Positions 1 through 7,476 of a stretch of DNA of 48,190 nucleotides are shown here, one piece after another. Each line of letters starts with the position of its first letter. Position 1 is the stretch's first letter. The notes beneath the pieces are model-generated. The model was not told the DNA's origin. It did no database searches and worked only from the letters and a program-made list of their open reading frames with translations. The stretch comes from CAVPDG01 sp963702535 (lineage in GTDB: Bacteria; Chloroflexota; Anaerolineae; Anaerolineales; UBA4823). A program made the translations under genes and the position numbers. The stretch is from NCBI GenBank assembly GCA_963702535.1, contig CAVPDG010000030.1:1-48190 (forward strand), written 5' to 3'.

Positions 1-2
1 CA

Positions 3-1730
3 ATACCGTCTGTCCTGCTAATCCTGCTAACCATGCTCGGTCTGGGAGTCTATCTCTCGACCTTTCTCCGCCAGGTATATTTGGACGAACTTGAATCTCA
101 ACTGGCAAACAAGTCCTTGCTGGTACGTGACAGCCTGGTCGAAGCGTTGTTGGGGGGGGCAAATCCCGAAACTCTTGACCAATTAGCCAGGCGATGGGGT
201 GGTCTTGTAGGAGCACGGATAACCATCATCGATCCGGATGGGAAAGTTATCGGAGAGTCCGAACAAAATCGTACACTGATGGGTAACCATTCGGACCGGC
301 CAGAAGTGATCCAGGCATTGGCGCAGGGCGAAGGGCGGAGTATCCGCTATAGTGGTACCGCGCAATATGATATGTTGTATTACGCCACGCTGGTTAAGGA
401 AGGTGGCAGGCCTCTGGCAATTTTCCGAATAGCTCTTCCCATCCAGGTAGTTGATGTAAAGATTAGAAAGCTGCAGCTAAACCTGGCAGGGATTACGCTC
501 CTGGCAACAATCCTGGCCGTGTTGTTGACGCTGCTGATCGCCAACCGAACCACACGCCCAATCCGTGAGCTAACCAAAGTGGCTGAAAAAATGGCGGATG
601 GGGATCTCAACACGCGTGTACGGGTTTCCAGCGATGATGAGATTGGGCAGCTATCCCGGGCGCTGAACCGCATGGCAGAGCAGATTCGCAACGAGGTGGA
701 GGCTCTGCAAACCGAGCAAGGGAAGCTAGAGGCTATCCTGCGTCAGATGACCGATGGATTGGTCATGGTTGACGAAGATGGCTCAATACGGATGATCAAC
801 CCGGCTGCTGAGGAGATGTTCGGGATATCGAGTGAGCAGGCTGCAGGTCGTTCGTTGGCAAGTGCTTTACGGCAACATCAGGTTGTAGATTTATGGCAGC
901 AAACACGACGCAGCGGGGGAGTGCGTAGTGTTTCCTTCGAAGTGACTTCAAGGCGTATCTATCTTCAGGGTTTCGCGGTGTTATTGGAGCGGGAATTATC
1001 GGGCAGCATGTTGTTGTTATTCCAGAACCTTACCCGCCAACGCTACCTTGAGACAGTCCGGCAGGATTTCATCAGTAATATTTCCCATGAGTTGCGCACG
1101 CCTCTGGCAGCCCTGAAAGCACTCACGGAAACGCTTGCAGAGGGCGCACTGGACGATCCACCAGCTGCCCGCCGTTTTTTGGAGCAGATGGATACCGAGG
1201 TGGATTCACTCAGCTTGATGGTCTCCGAACTGCTGGAGCTCTCCCGCATCGAATCGGGACGGGTGCCGTTAAACTTGAAGCCAACGGAGGCTTGCAAGAT
1301 TTTAGCCCCCGCGGTGGAGCGATTGAGTTTGCAAGCAGAGCGCTCTAATCTGGCTGTTATTCTGGATTGCCCCGACGATTTACCGCTGGTTTTCGCAGAT
1401 CCACAAAGGCTGGAACAGGTGGTTGTAAACCTGCTGCATAACGCCATCAAGTTCACGCCAGGTGGTGGAAGGATCCAGGTTTCGGCACGTGAGGAAACAG
1501 GAGTGATCATCTTTTCCGTTGAGGATACAGGCATTGGTATTGCCGAAGAAGACTTACCGCGCATCTTTGAACGCTTCTTCAAGGCGGACCGGGCTCGTTC
1601 GAAGGGTGGGACGGGGCTAGGCCTGGCAATTTCACGCCACCTGGTGGAAGCGCACGGGGGGAAAATTTGGGTTGAGTCCGTTGAGGGTAAGGGCAGCGCA
1701 TTTCATTTTTCCATCCCTACCGCTGGATAA
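3..1730 (+). CDS. Membrane sensor histidine kinase, PhoR/ResE type (5' end cut by the window edge)
   Basis: Sensor kinase of a two-component system. The frame is open from position 3, and the residues before the first ATG (33) are already hydrophobic and run into the first membrane helix, so the true start lies left of the window. Order seen: helix 1, an extracytoplasmic sensor region of about 120 residues, helix 2 (around 470-550), a HAMP linker with TRPIRELT, a PAS domain with a MINPAAEEMFG motif, a HisKA dimerisation helix with the phosphoacceptor His in SNISHELRTPL, then an HATPase domain with N box (NLLHNAIKFTP), G1 (DTGIGI) and G2 (GGTGLGLAISRHLVEAHGG). This order is that of PhoR/ResE/WalK kinases. 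No partner regulator lies downstream; it is probably upstream, outside the window. The signal sensed is unknown. Confidence 0.92.
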   Translation: MPSVLLILLTMLGLGVYLSTFLRQVYLDELESQLANKSLLVRDSLVEALLGGANPETLDQLARRWGGLVGARITIIDPDGKVIGESEQNRTLMGNHSDRPEVIQALAQGEGRSIRYSGTAQYDMLYYATLVKEGGRPLAIFRIALPIQVVDVKIRKLQLNLAGITLLATILAVLLTLLIANRTTRPIRELTKVAEKMADGDLNTRVRVSSDDEIGQLSRALNRMAEQIRNEVEALQTEQGKLEAILRQMTDGLVMVDEDGSIRMINPAAEEMFGISSEQAAGRSLASALRQHQVVDLWQQTRRSGGVRSVSFEVTSRRIYLQGFAVLLERELSGSMLLLFQNLTRQRYLETVRQDFISNISHELRTPLAALKALTETLAEGALDDPPAARRFLEQMDTEVDSLSLMVSELLELSRIESGRVPLNLKPTEACKILAPAVERLSLQAERSNLAVILDCPDDLPLVFADPQRLEQVVVNLLHNAIKFTPGGGRIQVSAREETGVIIFSVEDTGIGIAEEDLPRIFERFFKADRARSKGGTGLGLAISRHLVEAHGGKIWVESVEGKGSAFHFSIPTAG

Positions 1731-1868
1731 GGGTTTTTCCGGGAAATCCTTTTTAATCAGGGCGATCGTCCTTGTTCTGACCGTTAACCAATCCTTTACA
1801 GGTTATTGATGGATTGTTTACCTCCCCGACTGGAACTTTCATCCAACCGTGTTATCCTTTACAACATA

Positions 1869-2306
1869 ATGAATAAAGTGCTTTTCTTGTGTACGGGTAA
1901 TTCATGCCGGTCGCAGATGGCAGAGGCCATTGTCAACGCACGCCTGACAGATCGCTGGCAGGCTTTCAGCGCGGGCACCCGTCCGGCTGGTTATGTGCAT
2001 CCCATGGCGGTCCAGGTGCTGCAGGAGATCGGAATCGAGCATCACGGTCGGTCAAAGAGCATCGAAGAAATCAGGGACATTCCTTTCGATCTGGTGGTTA
2101 CGGTTTGTGATTCGGCGGCAGAGGAATGCCCGGTGTGGCTGGGTGCGGGAAAGCGGGTTCACATGGGGTTTCCTGATCCGGCGCACGCTAAAGGACCTTG
2201 GGAAGCGGTGGTGAGGGAATTTCGCGATGTGCGCGATGCAATAGCGGTAAAGATCCCAGAATTATTGGTGTCAGGAGATGATCATGCGCATCTTGGTAAC
2301 AAATGA
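1869..2306 (+). CDS. arsC: Arsenate reductase, thioredoxin-coupled low-molecular-weight phosphatase family
   Basis: Predicted cytoplasmic reduction of arsenate to arsenite through a cysteine cascade. The 145-residue protein opens with a phosphatase P-loop, CTGNSCRS (Cys8, Arg14, CX5R), and has a second pair, Cys80 and Cys87, in TVCDSAAEECP. The seven-residue spacing matches the resolving cysteines of S. aureus-type ArsC, which separates it from ordinary LMW tyrosine phosphatases. I chose ATG 1869 because it starts directly at the beta strand before the P-loop; the in-frame ATG at 1806 would add 21 unlikely residues. No Shine-Dalgarno is visible before 1869, and a TATCCT box ends 10 bases upstream, so a very short leader is possible. 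The 3' end overlaps surE by 23 bases. No arsenite pump or ArsR is next to it. Confidence 0.85.
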   Translation: MNKVLFLCTGNSCRSQMAEAIVNARLTDRWQAFSAGTRPAGYVHPMAVQVLQEIGIEHHGRSKSIEEIRDIPFDLVVTVCDSAAEECPVWLGAGKRVHMGFPDPAHAKGPWEAVVREFRDVRDAIAVKIPELLVSGDDHAHLGNK

Positions 2307-3129
2307 TGATGGCATTCACGCACCAGGATTATTAGGTTTGGCTCAAGCGTTGCGTCAGATTGGCAATGTGGATATTCTCGCGCCTGATAAAAACTGGTCG
2401 GGCGGGGGGCATGTAAAAACAATCGACCGTCCACTGCGGATCAAAGAAGTAGTCTTGCCCGATGGGAGTGTTGGATTTGCCAGTGATGGCGCACCCTCTG
2501 ATTGTGTGGCTCTTGCTTTGCTCGGTTACCTTCCTGAAAAAGTAGATCTGGTTGTTTCAGGTATCAACTCTTCTGCGAATGTTGGACATGATGTCACATA
2601 CTCGGGTACAGTCACCGCTGCAATGGAAGCAGTCATATGGGGAGTTCCAGCCATAGCAGTTTCGCTAGACGTTAAGGCAGGCTTCGAGGGTTTAATCGAC
2701 TATTCACAAGCGGCTCAAATAGCCAGCCGGATCACGCAAACGGTTTATACTCAACATTTGCCGGCAGGCATCTTGCTCAATGTGAACATACCCCATCAGC
2801 CATTCGAACGGATTCATGGGATTCGCATGACACGGCAGGGGATGCGCGTCTATCGCGACCGGCTCGATCAACGTGTGGATCCGCGCGGGCACCCGTACTT
2901 TTGGATCGGCGGCGATTCGCCAACGGGGATACCCGAAACCGGCACTGATATCGGCGCGCTTGAAGAAGGGTATGTGTCTATCACGCCCTTGCAGCTCGAT
3001 CTTACAGCGTATCCCGCCCTGCACCAGATGAAGCAGTGGGAGTGGGAAACAGGTTTCCGAGAAGCAACAGAAAAGATCGCCGGCATACCTGCCAGCGATC
3101 CCATTGATTTCAGGTCGATCACTTTGTAA
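2284..3129 (+). CDS. surE: 5'/3'-nucleotidase SurE
   Basis: Metal-dependent survival-protein phosphatase that removes phosphate from nucleoside monophosphates. The protein (281 residues) begins MRILVTNDDGIHAPG, the NDD metal-binding motif of the family, and has the second signature SGINSSANVGHDVTYSGTV, where Asn and Ser complete the active site. Two starts are possible, 2278 and 2284. An AGGAG lies only one base before 2278 but at normal distance from 2284, so I prefer 2284. The gene overlaps the end of arsC, which suggests translational coupling, and its stop is six bases from the stop of the convergent asnS. Length is usual for the family. Confidence 0.93.
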   Translation: MRILVTNDDGIHAPGLLGLAQALRQIGNVDILAPDKNWSGGGHVKTIDRPLRIKEVVLPDGSVGFASDGAPSDCVALALLGYLPEKVDLVVSGINSSANVGHDVTYSGTVTAAMEAVIWGVPAIAVSLDVKAGFEGLIDYSQAAQIASRITQTVYTQHLPAGILLNVNIPHQPFERIHGIRMTRQGMRVYRDRLDQRVDPRGHPYFWIGGDSPTGIPETGTDIGALEEGYVSITPLQLDLTAYPALHQMKQWEWETGFREATEKIAGIPASDPIDFRSITL

Positions 3130-3135
3130 GGTCAC

Positions 3136-4482
3136 TCAGGGGTAGACGCGCTTGATGGTGCGGGGGAAGGCGATAGTCTCGCGGATGTGCTGGATGCCGC
3201 ACAGCCAGGAGACGGTGCGCTCCACACCCAGCCCGAAGCCGCTGTGGGGCACGCTGCCGTAGCGGCGCAGCTCCAGGTACCAGCGAAAGGCATCCTCGGG
3301 GAGATTGTGCTGGCGTAGCCTTTGCAGCATGAGATCGTAGTCTGAGATGCGTTCGCTCCCGCCGATGATCTCCCCGTAACCTTCCGGGGCAAGCAGGTCG
3401 GCACTCTTGCAAACTTCGGGTCGCCCGGGCCAGGGTTCCATGTAAAATGCCTTGACCTGCGTGGGGTAGCCGTAGACGAAGACCGGCTTGCCGAAGCGCC
3501 GGGTGAGCTCAGTCTCATGGGGCGAGCCAAAATCCATCCCCCATTCGATATTGAGCAATTCTTTCTGCTCGGGGTCATCGGTCTCGGCGCGGATCTGCTT
3601 GAGGATCTCCACCGCCTCATCATAAGATAGGCGTGGGAACGGCGGCTGGACGGCCTGGAGCAGGGTGGTATCCCGCTCCAGCGACTTGAGCTCCGCGGCG
3701 CGCTCGGATAAGATGCGCTGCACCACGTAGCTGACCATCTGCTCCTCGATCTCCATAAGCTGATCCAGGTCGCAGAAGGCGATCTCCGGCTCCACCATCC
3801 AGAACTCGGTCAGGTGGCGGCGAGTTTTAGATTTTTCGGCGCGGAATGTAGGACCGAAACAATATACTTTGCCGAAGGAGAAGATGTTGGCTTCATTATA
3901 GAGCTGCCCGCTTTGCGCCAGGTAAGCCACGCCTTCATCGAAGTAAGGGGTTTCGAAGAGGGTTGTGGTGCCTTCGCAGGCAGCAGGTGTCAGGATGGGG
4001 GTATCCATATGGATGAAGCCGTGGGTATCCAGCCAGTCTCGAATGGCGCTGATGACAGCGGCGCGCACGCGCAGGATTGCCCACTGGCTGGGCATACGGA
4101 TCCACAGGTGGCGGTTATCCATGACGAATTCAACGCCATGCTCCTTGAGCGCCAGGGGATAATCTCCGGCTGCCTCCTGGACGATTTGCAGGGCAGTGAC
4201 GCCCAGTTCGTAGCCGCCCGGGATGCCGGGAGCGCGGCTATCTGCGCGCACGTTACCTGTGACGATAACGGAAAACTCCTGAGCAAGGTGTGTTACTCGC
4301 TCGAAAAGCTCAGCGGGCAAGTCGTTCTTGAATACCACGCACTGGACAAAGCCCGAGCCATCCCGCAGCAGCAAGAAAACCAGCTTGCCCTTATGGGTGT
4401 GGTTATAGACCCATCCCTGAATGGTGACTTCCTGACCAACGTAGTTTGCGATTTGTTCAACACGAATAGTGGCTGGCATCAT
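3136..4482 (-). CDS. asnS: Asparaginyl-tRNA synthetase
   Basis: Class IIb synthetase that charges tRNA-Asn. It has an N-terminal OB-fold anticodon-binding domain (IQGWVYNHTHKGKLVFLLLRDGSG), motif 2 (FRAEKSKTRRHLTEFWMVEPE) and motif 3 (GFGLGVERTVSWLCG) in a 448-residue protein, the usual bacterial length. The ATG at 4482 is favoured because an AAAGGA lies eight bases upstream; the track start at 4506 would overlap aspS further. The gene overlaps the aspS stop region, so both are one transcript and should share the attenuator upstream of aspS. Its presence shows that direct tRNA-Asn charging exists here, although a parallel GatCAB route cannot be excluded. Confidence 0.94.
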   Translation of the reverse strand: MMPATIRVEQIANYVGQEVTIQGWVYNHTHKGKLVFLLLRDGSGFVQCVVFKNDLPAELFERVTHLAQEFSVIVTGNVRADSRAPGIPGGYELGVTALQIVQEAAGDYPLALKEHGVEFVMDNRHLWIRMPSQWAILRVRAAVISAIRDWLDTHGFIHMDTPILTPAACEGTTTLFETPYFDEGVAYLAQSGQLYNEANIFSFGKVYCFGPTFRAEKSKTRRHLTEFWMVEPEIAFCDLDQLMEIEEQMVSYVVQRILSERAAELKSLERDTTLLQAVQPPFPRLSYDEAVEILKQIRAETDDPEQKELLNIEWGMDFGSPHETELTRRFGKPVFVYGYPTQVKAFYMEPWPGRPEVCKSADLLAPEGYGEIIGGSERISDYDLMLQRLRQHNLPEDAFRWYLELRRYGSVPHSGFGLGVERTVSWLCGIQHIRETIAFPRTIKRVYP

Positions 4483-4486
4483 GTGA

Positions 4487-6268
4487 TCATCCTTTCCTCG
4501 AGCCATATTCTACCTTGATATGCAATTCCTTGAGTTGTTGAGGATCTGCAGGCGAAGGCGCGCCGCCCATGACATCGCGGGCAACCTGGTTCTTGGGGAA
4601 GGCGATGACCTCGCGGATGTTGGGCTCGTCCAACAATAGCATGCACATACGGTCGATGCCGGGGGCAATGCCGCCATGAGGGGGTACACCGTATTCAAAG
4701 GCTTCGAGCATATGTCCAAAACGCTGGCGGGCTACCTGGGGATCGAGCCCGATCAGGCTGAATACTTTCTCTTGAAGGGCAGCGTCGTGGATGCGGATGG
4801 AGCCGCCGCCGACTTCGTAGCCGTTGAGCACCATGTCATACTGCTGGCCGCGCGCTTTGCCAGGGTCTGAATCCAGCAGCGGGATATCCTCCTGTATGGG
4901 GGCGGTGAACAGGTGGTGGCTGGGATCCCAGCGCTTCTCATCCGCGTTCCAAACGACGAAGGGGAAGTCGACCACCCAGGTAAAGGCGAGGAGGGAGGGA
5001 TCGCGCAGCCCCAAGCGGTCGCCGAGGTATTCGCGCAAGCGCCCGAGGCTCTCGAAGACGACAGCCGGCTGGTCGGCGACAAAGAGAAGCAGATCACCCT
5101 GCTCTGCGCCAAAGCGCTGGATGATTTCCTGGATGCGCTCAGCAGGCAAGAAATTGCCAAACGAGGCGCGCTGGCGCCCGTCGGAAGTGAGGGCAAGGAA
5201 AGCAAGCCCTTTTGCGCCGAATTTCTTGACAAACTCAGCCAGCTCATCAAGTTGTTTGCGGCTGTAATCGCCGAGTCCTTTGGCGTTCAGACCGCGCACA
5301 TGCCCGCCGGCTGCAACGACGCTTTCGAAGACCTGGTAGCCGGAACCCTGTGCGAGATCGGTGATGTCTTTGAGCTCCAGCCCAAAGCGCAGGTCAGGAT
5401 TATCTTTGCCGAAGCGCTGCATCGCCTCTGCGTAGGTGATGCGCGGCCAGGGAGATGCTAACAAGCGCTTGTGAGGGTAAAGGGCGCCGACCAGGGCGGT
5501 AAATAAGCCCTCAGCCAGCTGCATGACATCTTCACGCTCAACATAGGAGACTTCCATATCAAGCTGGGTGAACTCGGGCTGGCGGTCGCCGCGCTGGTCT
5601 TCATCCCGGAAGCAGCGGGCGATTTGGAAATAGCGTTCCACACCGGCGACCATCAATAATTGTTTCAACTGCTGTGGCGATTGTGGCAGGGCGTAGAACT
5701 CACCGGGGTGGACTCGCGATGGCACCAGGTAATCGCGAGCGCCTTCCGGCGTGGTTTTAAAGAGGATGGGCGTCTCTACTTCGATAAAGCCGCGCTCGTC
5801 GAGGTAATCGCGGATGAACTTGATCGTGCGGTGGCGCATCTCCAGATTGCGGCGCATGCGCTCCCGGCGCAGATCGAGGTAGCGGTAGCGCAGACGGGTG
5901 TTTTCATCAGCTTCTTCATCCTTGGAGATCAGGAAAGGCGGTGTTTTGGAGGCATTGAGCACTCGCACCTGCTTGGCGACGACCTCGATATCCCCGGTTG
6001 GTAGATTGGGGTTTTGAGTACCTTCCGGGCGCTGGCGCACAACACCTTGAATCTGCAGAACCCATTCCATGCGCACGGGTTCCAAAGCCTGGTGGGCTTC
6101 GGGGGATAGCTCGGGGTCGGCAACGATTTGGACAATGCCAAAGCGATCGCGCAGATCCAAAAAGGTCAATCCGCCAAATGAGCGGCGGCGATGAACCCAC
6201 CCAGCCATAGTAACCTGGTCGCCGTTGTTTGCCAGGCGCAGCTCTCCGCAAGTGTGACTCTTATACAT
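4487..6268 (-). CDS. aspS: Aspartyl-tRNA synthetase, bacterial type
   Basis: Charges tRNA-Asp. At 593 residues it is a full bacterial AspRS: OB-fold domain (GWVHRRRSFGGLTFLDLRD), class II motif 2 (YFQIARCFRDEDQRGDRQPEFTQ), the bacterial GAD insertion in the middle, and motif 3 (GIAPGIDRMCMLLLDEPNIREVIAFPK). In the RRRxxGG loop, where discriminating enzymes tend to have Leu and non-discriminating ones His, this protein has Phe, so tRNA specificity cannot be read off. The Shine-Dalgarno GGAGG lies just upstream of ATG 6268. The gene leads the aspS-asnS operon and is preceded by a U-tailed hairpin within a leader that appears to sense Asn supply. Confidence 0.96.
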   Translation of the reverse strand: MYKSHTCGELRLANNGDQVTMAGWVHRRRSFGGLTFLDLRDRFGIVQIVADPELSPEAHQALEPVRMEWVLQIQGVVRQRPEGTQNPNLPTGDIEVVAKQVRVLNASKTPPFLISKDEEADENTRLRYRYLDLRRERMRRNLEMRHRTIKFIRDYLDERGFIEVETPILFKTTPEGARDYLVPSRVHPGEFYALPQSPQQLKQLLMVAGVERYFQIARCFRDEDQRGDRQPEFTQLDMEVSYVEREDVMQLAEGLFTALVGALYPHKRLLASPWPRITYAEAMQRFGKDNPDLRFGLELKDITDLAQGSGYQVFESVVAAGGHVRGLNAKGLGDYSRKQLDELAEFVKKFGAKGLAFLALTSDGRQRASFGNFLPAERIQEIIQRFGAEQGDLLLFVADQPAVVFESLGRLREYLGDRLGLRDPSLLAFTWVVDFPFVVWNADEKRWDPSHHLFTAPIQEDIPLLDSDPGKARGQQYDMVLNGYEVGGGSIRIHDAALQEKVFSLIGLDPQVARQRFGHMLEAFEYGVPPHGGIAPGIDRMCMLLLDEPNIREVIAFPKNQVARDVMGGAPSPADPQQLKELHIKVEYGSRKG

Positions 6269-6280
6269 GGTTTTCCTCCA

Positions 6281-6322
6281 GCATAAAAATAAATCGCCCT
6301 TCGCTGTTAGCGTCGGGCGATT
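6281..6322 (-). terminator. Intrinsic terminator inside the aspS leader (attenuator stem 3:4)
   Basis: On the minus strand AATCGCCC (6322-6315) pairs perfectly with GGGCGATT (6299-6292). Between them CGCT and AGCG form a further four-base stem around AAC, across a small GA/AA internal loop. The stem is followed at once by TATTTTTATGC. It ends about a dozen bases before the aspS Shine-Dalgarno, so it would stop transcription before the operon unless its 5' arm is captured by the upstream segment 6377-6367. Confidence 0.8.
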
Positions 6323-6340
6323 GTCTGGTATAGCCTAAGA

Positions 6341-6433
6341 TCAGCAACCTGGCAGGCTGAACGCTTCCGCCCGACGCGCGGTCGTGGGATTATTATTATC
6401 GTTAGCGTTGGCGGTAGGCTGCCCGGTGATCAT
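6341..6433 (-). CDS. Asn-rich leader peptide of the aspS-asnS operon
   Basis: A 30-codon ORF from ATG 6433 to TGA 6341, too short for normal gene calling. Its centre (codons 8-16) reads ANANDNNNP: five Asn codons and one Asp codon within seven positions, ahead of genes that charge exactly those two amino acids. AAGAG lies six to ten bases before the ATG as a possible ribosome site. It follows a strong promoter and precedes an intrinsic terminator. The Asn codons lie in or just after the 5' arm (6414-6405) of the first of three mutually exclusive stems. By analogy with trp and phe leaders, a ribosome stalled for lack of charged tRNA-Asn would favour readthrough. The peptide itself probably has no function. 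Confidence 0.75.
   Translation of the reverse strand: MITGQPTANANDNNNPTTARRAEAFSLPGC
6367..6414 (-). promoter_or_regulatory. Attenuator segments 1 and 2 (anti-antiterminator stem) in the aspS leader
   Basis: Segment 1, CCGCCAACGC (6414-6405), can pair with segment 2, GCGTCGGGCGG (6377-6367): ACGC with GCGT, then CCGCC with GGCGG across a one- or two-base mismatch. Segment 2 can instead pair over eleven positions (ten Watson-Crick and one G-U) with segment 3, TCGCCCGACGC (6320-6310). Segment 3 is also the 5' arm of the terminator. This is the 1:2 / 2:3 / 3:4 logic of amino-acid operon attenuators. Segment 2 begins 11 bases beyond the last Asn codon, close to the leading edge of a ribosome stalled there. 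Confidence 0.72.
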
Positions 6434-6462
6434 CAATCGCTCTTGCCTGAATAAGTTGGTGA

Positions 6463-6471
6463 ATTATAGCA
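6463..6471 (-). promoter_or_regulatory. Extended -10 promoter of the aspS-asnS operon
   Basis: The minus strand reads TGCTATAAT, a perfect TATAAT with the TGn extension of sigma-70-type promoters. No good -35 hexamer stands 17 bases upstream, which is usual for extended -10 promoters. Transcription would start near 6456, about 23 bases before the leader ORF. Confidence 0.7.
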
Positions 6472-6513
6472 CGGAGGTTTCGAATGGGGGAGAGGCAGCA
6501 TGGATCGCTGCAA

Positions 6514-7137
6514 CTATGTCTCGGTTTCCTTTCCGGACGTCAGGTGATACTCCAATGGACTTTCACCCTTGCTGAAGCCGCTTAATACGATCAATACCTG
6601 CGTTTGGGTGGCACCGGAATTGCGCCAGCGATGCTCGAGCTGGGCGGAGAAGAGCAGGCTGTCACCGGGACCCAGGTTGAAGCGCTGCCCTTCGACTTCG
6701 TAGTCCAATGTTCCGCTAAGACATAGAACGAACTCGTGCCCGCTGTGCAGCATGGTGAATTGCCCGCTGTTGGCGCCGCGCTCCAAGCTGAGCATGAGCG
6801 GCTCAACGCCGCCGGTGAACTCCTCCCCCCCAAGACCTTCCCAAATCCCGCGCGGCACGGGGAGGCGCGTGCGCTCTCCAAATTTGCGGAAGACGATATT
6901 GCGCCTGGGAGGCTCCAGCCGGAAAAAGGCGGTGATGGGTACACCGAGGGCATCGGCAATCTTATACAGCGTGCTCACTGAGGGTGAGGTGCGCGAACGC
7001 TCGATCATGCTCAATGCGTTGGTGGAAAGTCCACTGGCGCGCGCCAGGTTACGCAGAGACAAGCCGCGCTCCTGGCGTAGCTCGCGCAGCCGGGAGCCGA
7101 CATCAATCGATTGCAGATCGTTCGTTTTTTCATCCAT
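6514..7137 (-). CDS. XRE-family regulator with C-terminal cupin domain
   Basis: A 207-residue DNA-binding regulator. The N-terminal helix-turn-helix (LRELRQERGLSLRNLARASGLSTNALSMIERSRTSPS) is followed by a cupin barrel with HSGHEFVLCLSGTLDYEVEG and LGPGDSLLFSAQLEHRWRN, which should bind a small ligand or metal. Similar regulators (PuuR/SutR type) control catabolic or sulfur genes. ATG 7137 is chosen because GGAGG lies seven bases upstream and the HTH starts soon after; the longer frame to 7410 runs into non-coding DNA. It is divergent from the cytochrome locus that starts at 7477, so it may control that locus or itself. The ligand is unknown. Confidence 0.86.
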   Translation of the reverse strand: MDEKTNDLQSIDVGSRLRELRQERGLSLRNLARASGLSTNALSMIERSRTSPSVSTLYKIADALGVPITAFFRLEPPRRNIVFRKFGERTRLPVPRGIWEGLGGEEFTGGVEPLMLSLERGANSGQFTMLHSGHEFVLCLSGTLDYEVEGQRFNLGPGDSLLFSAQLEHRWRNSGATQTQVLIVLSGFSKGESPLEYHLTSGKETET

Positions 7138-7476
7138 GCGCGCCTCCGTTGTCCTAGTCGCTGGCAAGGGGGATGCCAGCCGTAATTGTTGTATTATCGC
7201 ATATTCTGCGGTAAATTCTGGCAGGTTTCCAGCATTCATCGCATGCCGAGCATATGCCAGTGGATGACAAAGGGGTAAGCCATCTGAAGAGTCTTCAAAG
7301 AAAATCCGGAAAGTTAATATTAATCTTACACTCATATAGGGTAAAATACGCGATGTGCCGGTATTGTAGTCTTCGCTTGGCGTTTCCCGGGACTCAGCGG
7401 ACATGTTCAAGGCACGCAGCGAAGGGTTGGGTTTGCCTCTACCCCGGCTTATTCCCCCGATTGAGGAGAAGTGAAC
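7138..7476. promoter_or_regulatory. Intergenic region between the XRE-cupin gene and the cytochrome locus
   Basis: This 339-base divergent region has no convincing gene. A TAAAAT at 7342-7347 in AT-rich DNA could be the -10 of a promoter toward 7477, without a clear -35. CTTCGCT (7371-7377) and AGCGAAG (7418-7424) are inverted and extend by GCG/CGC across a bulge, so the long 5' leader may fold. A GAGGAG Shine-Dalgarno precedes ATG 7477. I recognise no riboswitch class here. Confidence 0.4.

Noticed and set aside
6281..6480. T-box riboswitch upstream of aspS
   Set aside because: A GACCGCG occurs, but the preceding bases are CAC instead of the TGGN that pairs with the tRNA end, and no specifier stem is evident. 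The leader ORF with Asn codons explains the leader better.
7138..7476. Cyclic-di-GMP or other known riboswitch before the cytochrome locus
   Set aside because: Only an imperfect inverted repeat is seen; the conserved cores of known classes are absent.
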